A program made the position numbers and the translations under genes. This document shows, in pieces, positions 1-4,031 of a DNA stretch of 6,231 bases. A model generated the notes under the pieces. That model saw only the letters and a program-made list of their open reading frames with translations, was not told the DNA's origin and searched no databases. Source of the stretch: Kouleothrix aurantiaca (GTDB lineage: Bacteria > Chloroflexota > Chloroflexia > Chloroflexales > Roseiflexaceae); the NCBI GenBank assembly GCA_001399705.1, contig LJCR01000146.1:1-6231 (forward strand), given 5' to 3'. The first letter of the stretch is position 1; every line of letters begins with the position of its first letter.

Positions 1-2
1 CC

Positions 3-986
3 ATGGAGCACGTACGGCTGGGCCGCACTGGCCTGCAAGTGTCGCGCCTGTGCCTGGGCACAATGACCTTTGGCCTGCAGTGTGACGAGACAGGCTCAGT
101 CGCGATCATGGATCGCGCTGCCGAGGGCGGCATCACCTTTTTCGACACCGCCGACGTTTACCCGCTCGGCGGCGACCTCACGACGGCCGGGCGCACCGAA
201 GCGATTGTGGGGCGCTGGCTGAAAGGCAAGCGCGGCAACTATGTGCTCGCCACCAAGTGCTTTGGCAAAATGGGGCCAAACGCCTGGGACCAGGGCAACT
301 CGCGCAAGCATATTCTCGATGCGGTGGATGCCTCGCTGCGCCGCCTGCAGACCGACTATATCGACCTCTACCAGCTGCACGGCCCCGACCCAAGCACGCC
401 GATTGACGAGACCCTGCGCGCGCTCGACGATGTCGTTCGCGCTGGCAAAGTGCGCTACGTTGGCTGCTCGAACTTTCTTTCCTACCAGGTTGCGCGCGCG
501 CTTGGCCGCAGCGAGGCGCTGGGAGTAGCGCGCTTCGACTCGGTGCAGCCGCGCTACAACCTGCTGTTCCGCCAGATCGAGCGCGAGCTGCTGCCACTGT
601 GCGCCGAAGACGGCGTTGGCGTGATTCCCTACAACCCGATCGCCGGTGGCCTGCTCAGCGGCAAGCACAAAACCGATGCGCCAGAAGGGCGCTTCACGCT
701 CGGCAGCGCGGGCAAGATGTACCAGGAGCGCTACTGGCACGAGCGCGAGTTCGGCACGGTTGAGCAATTGCGCCCGCTGGCCGAAGAAGCCGGCATGTCG
801 ATGGCGCAGCTCGCCGTCGCCTGGGTGCTCGCTAACCCCACCATCACCGCGCCAATCGTTGGCGCGAGCAAGCCCGCCCAGCTCGACGACAGCCTGCGCG
901 CCGCCGAAACGCCGCTTTCGGGCGCGTTAAAAGCGCGGCTTGATGAACTGACCACGCCCTACCGTATGGGCGACGCCGCCCGCTAA
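3..986 (+). CDS. Aldo/keto reductase (first of two paralogs)
   Basis: This 327-residue protein is a cytosolic NAD(P)H-dependent oxidoreductase of the aldo/keto reductase superfamily, which reduces aldehydes or ketones to alcohols on a TIM-barrel fold. The family N-terminus (RLGRTGLQVSRLCLGTMTFG, residues 5-24) is intact. The catalytic tetrad is visible as D48 (FFDTADVY), Y53, K85 (LATK) and H126 (DLYQLH). The GCSNF segment (154-158) and the IVGASKPAQL segment near residue 285 match the C-terminal cofactor-binding region. Length is normal for the family. The Met at position 3 sits exactly where the family starts, but only two bases precede it, so its ribosome binding site lies outside the window. 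The physiological substrate cannot be told. A paralog follows 168 bp downstream in the same direction, so co-transcription is possible. Family assignment is secure; substrate and exact subfamily are not. Confidence 0.95.
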   Translation: MEHVRLGRTGLQVSRLCLGTMTFGLQCDETGSVAIMDRAAEGGITFFDTADVYPLGGDLTTAGRTEAIVGRWLKGKRGNYVLATKCFGKMGPNAWDQGNSRKHILDAVDASLRRLQTDYIDLYQLHGPDPSTPIDETLRALDDVVRAGKVRYVGCSNFLSYQVARALGRSEALGVARFDSVQPRYNLLFRQIERELLPLCAEDGVGVIPYNPIAGGLLSGKHKTDAPEGRFTLGSAGKMYQERYWHEREFGTVEQLRPLAEEAGMSMAQLAVAWVLANPTITAPIVGASKPAQLDDSLRAAETPLSGALKARLDELTTPYRMGDAAR

Positions 987-1001
987 TGCGGTTTCCGCGC
1001 A

Positions 1002-1027
1002 GGGGATGGGAGATGGGGAATAGGGGG
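1002..1027 (+). other. G-quadruplex-capable tract in the 3' region of the first reductase gene
   Basis: Four G-runs (4, 3, 4 and 5 Gs) are separated by loops of 2, 4 and 4 bases (AT, AGAT, AATA), which satisfies the usual G3+N1-7 quadruplex pattern. The tract begins 15 nt after the TAA stop and lies on the sense strand, so the transcript could fold it. It directly follows a small palindrome, GCGG-TTT-CCGC (988-998). Folding and any role in transcript 3' ends are inference. Confidence 0.55.
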
Positions 1028-1088
1028 TGGCGATTGCAACGCTGATTTCTTTACCTGTTTCTGAATCGCCTTCTTGATAACACACGAA

Positions 1089-1139
1089 GAATTTCGGGGC
1101 GGATCTGTCAGGGCGAACCTGCGTGCCCGCCCAAAATTC
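1089..1139 (+). promoter_or_regulatory. Leader hairpin abutting the ribosome binding site of the second reductase
   Basis: GAATTT (1089-1094) pairs exactly with AAATTC (1134-1139), and GGGCGG (1097-1102) pairs exactly with CCGCCC (1127-1132). The two helices are separated by a small internal loop (CG opposite A) and close a 24-nt loop. The 3' arm ends one base before the Shine-Dalgarno AAAGGAG. It could tune translation or mRNA stability of the downstream gene, or it may be chance pairing in GC-rich DNA. It has no T-run after it and is not a good intrinsic terminator. Confidence 0.35.
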
Positions 1140-1140
1140 C

Positions 1141-1147
1141 AAAGGAG
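1141..1147 (+). promoter_or_regulatory. Ribosome binding site deciding the start at 1155
   Basis: AAAGGAG lies 7 nt upstream of the ATG at 1155. This near-consensus site fixes the start there rather than at the in-frame ATG at 1074, which would add 27 residues not typical of the family N-terminus. Confidence 0.85.
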
Positions 1148-1154
1148 CAAAACC

Positions 1155-2126
1155 ATGCAGTATACCAACCTCGGCCGCACCGGCCTGAGCGTCAGCCGCC
1201 TGTGCCTGGGCACCATGAACTTCGGCCCGCAAACCAGCGAAGCCGACAGCTTTGCGATCATGGATCAGGCGCTGGAGCAGGGGGTCAACTTCTTCGACAC
1301 CGCCAACGTCTATGGCTGGAAGCTGGGCGAAGGCATCACCGAGCAGATCATTGGCCGCTGGCTGGCGCAGGGCGGCGGGCGGCGCGACAAGATCGTGCTC
1401 GCCACCAAAGCCTACAACAAAATGGGCGAAGGCCCGAACGAGCGCGGCCTTTCGGCCTACCACATCCGCAAGGCGTGCGAAGACAGCCTGCGCCGCCTGC
1501 AGACCGACCACATCGACCTGTACCAGATGCACCACATCGAGCGCACAACGCCGTGGGAAGAGATCTGGCAGGCGATGGAGCAGCTGGTGCGCGAGGGCAA
1601 GGTGATCTACGTTGGCTCCAGCAACTTCGCGGGCTGGGACATTGCCACCGCACAGAGCAGCGCGCAGCACCGCCACTTCCTGGGCCTGGTGTCGGAGCAA
1701 AGCCTGTACAACCTCAACGCGCGCACGATCGAGCTGGAAGTCATTCCGGCCTGCCGCCACTTCGGCCTGGGCCTGATCCCGTGGAGCCCGCTGGCCGGCG
1801 GTTTGCTGGGCGGTGCGCTGCAAAAGGCCACAGCCGGCCGCCGCGCCAGCGAAGATCAGCAGAAGCAGATCGAAAAATACCGCGCGCAACTTGAGGCGTA
1901 CGAGGGGCTGTGCATGGAGCTGGGCGAGCAGCCCGCCGACGTGGGCCTGGCGTGGCTGCTGAGCAACCCGGTCGTCACCGCGCCGATCATTGGGCCACGC
2001 ACCGCCGAGCAGCTCACCGGCAACTTGCGCGCGCTCGACATCACGCTTTCCGAGGAAACGCTCAAGAAGCTCGACGAGATCTGGCCCGGCCCGGGCGGCG
2101 AAGCGCCGGTGGCCTACGCCTGGTAG
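1155..2126 (+). CDS. Aldo/keto reductase (second paralog)
   Basis: This 323-residue NAD(P)H-dependent aldo/keto reductase is paralogous to the gene just upstream. It opens with NLGRTGLSVSRLCLGTMNFG. Its catalytic tetrad falls at the same residue numbers as in the neighbour: D48 (FFDTANVY), Y53, K85 (LATK) and H126 (DLYQMHH). The GSSNF segment (154-158), the IPWSPLAGGLL strand and the APIIGPRTAEQL cofactor-binding region are all present. The middle of the barrel differs from the paralog, with a lysine- and glutamine-rich stretch around residues 233-250, which suggests different substrates. The start is set by AAAGGAG 7 nt upstream. The protein ends normally with no sign of decay. It may be co-transcribed with the first reductase or driven from the 168 bp gap, where I see no convincing promoter. 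Substrate is unknown. Confidence 0.95.
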   Translation: MQYTNLGRTGLSVSRLCLGTMNFGPQTSEADSFAIMDQALEQGVNFFDTANVYGWKLGEGITEQIIGRWLAQGGGRRDKIVLATKAYNKMGEGPNERGLSAYHIRKACEDSLRRLQTDHIDLYQMHHIERTTPWEEIWQAMEQLVREGKVIYVGSSNFAGWDIATAQSSAQHRHFLGLVSEQSLYNLNARTIELEVIPACRHFGLGLIPWSPLAGGLLGGALQKATAGRRASEDQQKQIEKYRAQLEAYEGLCMELGEQPADVGLAWLLSNPVVTAPIIGPRTAEQLTGNLRALDITLSEETLKKLDEIWPGPGGEAPVAYAW

Positions 2127-2134
2127 CGAATTAT

Positions 2135-2161
2135 GCCGCAGAGAGCACAGAGAGCACGGAG
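2135..2161 (+). repeat. Left 9-mer array (AGCACAGAG type), inverted partner at 2277-2299
   Basis: Three consecutive 9-mers, GCCGCAGAG, AGCACAGAG and AGCACGGAG, start 8 nt after the second reductase stop. Bases 2135-2157 are the reverse complement of 2277-2299 at 21 of 23 positions, with a 119-base spacer between the arms. The array could form a long-range stem in RNA or be a remnant of a dispersed intergenic repeat. No gene is supported within 2127-2404; this spacer otherwise contains only short repeated words. Confidence 0.7.
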
Positions 2162-2263
2162 GGAATAGGCTTTAATTCCAAATCTGCAAACAGAAAGCGC
2201 ATCTGCGAACCAGGCTCTTGGCTTTGTAGCGCGTAGTGCGTAATTTGTAATACTCACCCAGAT

Positions 2264-2300
2264 TTGGTGTAACTTGGTGTTCTCTGTGCTCTCTGTGGCT
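2264..2300 (+). repeat. Right 9-mer array (TTGGTGTTC/TCTGTGCTC type)
   Basis: The stretch reads as successive near-copies: TTGGTGTAAC, TTGGTGTTC, TCTGTGCTC and TCTGTGGCT. Bases 2277-2299 are inverted relative to the array at 2135-2157, with two mismatches over 23 bases. The two families of 9-mers grade into one another along the array. Confidence 0.65.
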
Positions 2301-2321
2301 CCTGATTCTGTGGTTCATGGG

Positions 2322-2337
2322 TCGCAGGTTCGCAGGT
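2322..2337 (+). repeat. 8-bp tandem duplication (TCGCAGGT x2)
   Basis: TCGCAGGT occurs twice in direct tandem. The 9-mer GGTTCGCAG inside it (2327-2335) is the exact reverse complement of CTGCGAACC at 2203-2211. This makes a second inverted pair in the same spacer, crossed rather than nested with the 9-mer array pair. Confidence 0.5.
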
Positions 2338-2364
2338 TTACATGTTCAGGGTGCAGAGCCTAAT

Positions 2365-2388
2365 CCCAAAACCCCAGACCCTAAACCC
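2365..2388 (-). other. Telomere-like G-quadruplex-capable tract in the 3' region of the membrane gene
   Basis: On the minus strand there are four G-runs of 3, 3, 4 and 3 with loops TTTA, TCT and TTTT, which satisfies the G3+N1-7 pattern. GGGTTTAGGG resembles telomere repeat sequence, but a few copies in a bacterial spacer do not imply a telomere. The tract begins 16 nt after the TAG stop of the minus-strand membrane gene and is on that gene's sense strand. A GCGG-TT-CCGC palindrome (2393-2402) lies between the stop and the tract. Confidence 0.55.
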
Positions 2389-2404
2389 TCATGCGGTTCC
2401 GCCC

Positions 2405-3109
2405 CTACACCGCCCGGTAGATCAGCGTCCCGACGGCGGCGAGCGTGTACGCCACCACGCTATAGGTGATATACGGGTACTCACGCAGGTTGCGCCCAAC
2501 TTTCAGCCATGCGATGATGGAGATGATTGCCAGCAGCACGGCAAAGAACAGCCCCACCAGCACAAGGTCAAACGCGGCATAGGCGAACCACGTAAACGCA
2601 TACACCACACTGTTGAACAGCAGGATCGCCATGTCGCCGTTGGTGAAGCGCTCCATGCGCTGCTGGGTTGCCAGCGCCAGCAGCGTGGCGTTCATCATCA
2701 CGCCGCCCACAAAGAAAATAATATTGCCGGCGTAGTAGTCGTTGATGAACAGGCCCTGGCACATCGTCCCCACGGGCGCTTTCGCATCGCAGTAGGTGTT
2801 GAGCGTAAAGCTGGCGACCTCGTGCCAGCCCTCGCCCGCGCCATACAGGTAGGCCCCGCACACAAACAGCGCCGCGAGTATTGTGTTGCCGCGCCGGCTC
2901 AGCGTGCGAAACTCGTCGGTCACCGATTTCAGCACAAAAAACGACAGCGCGACCGTGATCGTCAGGAAGATTACGGTCTGGTTGATTTCGTGCAGGCGGA
3001 TGAAATTGTGCGGCTGCAGCAGCACGCGCGTGGCGGGCAGCAGCCGCTCGATGATGATGACCAGCGCGGTGAGCGAGTACAGCGAAACGAGCGTGTTGGT
3101 GCGTTTCAT
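2405..3109 (-). CDS. Multi-pass membrane protein of unknown function
   Basis: I do not recognise this 234-residue protein. It is strongly hydrophobic, with about seven likely membrane spans near residues 7-24, 43-63, 76-92, 127-147, 160-180, 182-202 and 213-231. Polar residues inside or beside spans include H40-E41, the GAGEGWHE segment (90-97, with E93, H96 and E97) and N123-D124-Y125-Y126. Such buried His and acidic residues could bind a metal or a proton, but this is only a suggestion. C107 and C117 flank a short polar loop between spans 3 and 4. There is no signal-peptide-like N-terminus beyond span 1. The start follows GGAG with 7-nt spacing. It lies 71 bp downstream of the acetyltransferase gene on the same strand and probably shares its transcript. 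Being a real gene is likely; its function is open. Confidence 0.8.
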   Translation of the reverse strand: MKRTNTLVSLYSLTALVIIIERLLPATRVLLQPHNFIRLHEINQTVIFLTITVALSFFVLKSVTDEFRTLSRRGNTILAALFVCGAYLYGAGEGWHEVASFTLNTYCDAKAPVGTMCQGLFINDYYAGNIIFFVGGVMMNATLLALATQQRMERFTNGDMAILLFNSVVYAFTWFAYAAFDLVLVGLFFAVLLAIISIIAWLKVGRNLREYPYITYSVVAYTLAAVGTLIYRAV

Positions 3110-3116
3110 AGCGCAA

Positions 3117-3120
3117 CTCC
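3117..3120 (-). promoter_or_regulatory. Ribosome binding site deciding the membrane protein start
   Basis: On the minus strand GGAG sits 7 nt before the ATG at 3109. It marks the true start within a much longer open frame that runs back to 4078 and would add 323 residues overlapping the acetyltransferase gene in another frame. The membrane-protein character also begins only at this Met. Confidence 0.75.
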
Positions 3121-3180
3121 ATCTGTGTGCTGTGGTTCGCTTGAATATGCGGAGCGCGGCGCTTTCGTGGATGAGTGCGT

Positions 3181-3768
3181 CTATTCTTGTGTTTGCGCGG
3201 CCTGCTGCGCGCGCCATTCTTCCGCCAGAATGGCGTAGACCACCGAGTCGCGCCAGCGCTTTTTGGTGTAGTAGTTCTGCACCATGTGGCCTTCGCGGCG
3301 CATCCCAAGCTTTTCCATCACGCGCATCGACGCATGGTTGGCCGGGTCGGCAAAGTCGCTGATGCGGTGCAGCTTGAGTGTTGCAAAGCCAAACTGCAGG
3401 ATCGCCCGCATGGCCTCGGTGGCAAAGCCCTGCCCCCACATATCGTGCCGCAGCTGGTAGGAAAAGCTGCCCTGCTGCGCCTCGCCCAGTTCGCCGCCCG
3501 AGCACGCGAGGTTGATGTTGCCAATCACCTCCTGCTCCTGCTGGCGCACGATCGCCAGGTAGAAGCGCGTGCGCGGCTGCTCGTGCGCATAGCCCATCAT
3601 CCGGGCGACATACTGGCGGGTGCCGTCTTCGCTTTGCGGCGGGAACATCAGGTAGCGCACGACCTCGGGGTCGGAAACATAGGCGTGCACCGCCGGCCAG
3701 TCTTCGGCCACGAAATCGCGCAGCAGCAGGCGCGGCGTCACGATGCGAAAATTGTCTGCGTGTGTCAT
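3181..3768 (-). CDS. GNAT-family N-acetyltransferase, RimJ/RimL type
   Basis: This 195-residue cytosolic enzyme should transfer an acetyl group from acetyl-CoA to an amine, such as a protein N-terminus or a small molecule. The RimJ/RimL-like layout is clear: TPRLLLRDF near residues 11-19, the DPEVVRYL segment (33-40), a beta-4/alpha-3 acetyl-CoA loop in MWGQGFATEA (110-119), and the C-terminal HRISDFADPANHASMRVMEKLGM block (134-156) with N144. The length is usual for this family. The start is supported by GGAG (ctcc on the + strand at 3776-3779) 7 nt upstream. The gene is the first of a likely two-gene minus-strand unit with the membrane protein, and is divergent from the surface acyltransferase. 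The substrate cannot be inferred, and a ribosomal-protein target should not be assumed from the family name. Confidence 0.93.
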   Translation of the reverse strand: MTHADNFRIVTPRLLLRDFVAEDWPAVHAYVSDPEVVRYLMFPPQSEDGTRQYVARMMGYAHEQPRTRFYLAIVRQQEQEVIGNINLACSGGELGEAQQGSFSYQLRHDMWGQGFATEAMRAILQFGFATLKLHRISDFADPANHASMRVMEKLGMRREGHMVQNYYTKKRWRDSVVYAILAEEWRAQQAAQTQE

Positions 3769-3845
3769 TGGATGGCTCCACTGGTATAGATATCGTGTGT
3801 TGCTGCCGGGCGCGGCGTCTGGCGATTTCCAGCTTCGGGCTGGGC

Positions 3846-3876
3846 TTGCTGGGTGCGACCAGGGATATGGTATAGT
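3846..3876 (+). promoter_or_regulatory. Likely sigma-70-type extended -10 promoter for the acyltransferase gene
   Basis: A -10 element TATAGT (3871-3876) is preceded by TG one base upstream (TGgTATAGT), the extended -10 form. A -35-like TTGCTG (3846-3851) lies 19 bases upstream, slightly long, which an extended -10 tolerates. Initiation near 3883 would leave a leader of roughly 150 nt before the ATG at 4032. It is in the divergent 263-bp spacer 3769-4031, which otherwise contains no gene. On the opposite strand I see only a weak TATACC-like -10 close to the acetyltransferase start. Confidence 0.5.
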
Positions 3877-4031
3877 ACGAAAAATCGGCAGCCAGCAGAT
3901 TCAATGCTATTTCAGCAGTTTCGCCCCTTTTGTGCTGGAAGTTGAGCAACCAGCCCGGCACTCCGTGCGCACGCTGGGCGTTGTTCAGCCTGTGCTGCCA
4001 CCACCGAACGTGACGTGATCTCGAGGTTTCC

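Noticed and set aside
96..767. Minus-strand open frame of 223 codons opposite the first reductase
   Set aside because: Antisense shadow of a conserved gene; composition is Ala/Arg-rich without recognisable domains.
1034..1080. Possible promoter between the two reductases (TTGCAA, TTGATAA words)
   Set aside because: No pairing of -35 and -10 elements at acceptable spacing was found; matches are weak.
1074..1154. Earlier in-frame start of the second reductase
   Set aside because: The extra 27 residues are not family-like, and AAAGGAG sits at the proper distance from the ATG at 1155.
927..1889. Long minus-strand open frame (320 codons) opposite the second reductase
   Set aside because: It lies antisense to a gene with an intact catalytic tetrad, shows no family motifs, and is the usual shadow frame of GC-rich coding sequence.
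2135..2337. Possible CRISPR array
   Set aside because: The repeats are contiguous 8-9 base words without spacers of regular length, and no cas gene is present.
2342..3238. Plus-strand open frame of 298 codons across the membrane gene
   Set aside because: It is the complement of clear transmembrane segments. Its His/Arg/Gln-rich translation is typical of reverse-frame reading.
3175..3789. Plus-strand open frame of 204 codons across the acetyltransferase
   Set aside because: Antisense to a GNAT gene with recognisable motifs; no supporting ribosome binding site or domain.
3829..3843. Small hairpin CCAGC-TTCGG-GCTGG upstream of the acyltransferase promoter
   Set aside because: Only 5 bp, with no T-run and upstream of the likely start of transcription; chance is an adequate explanation.
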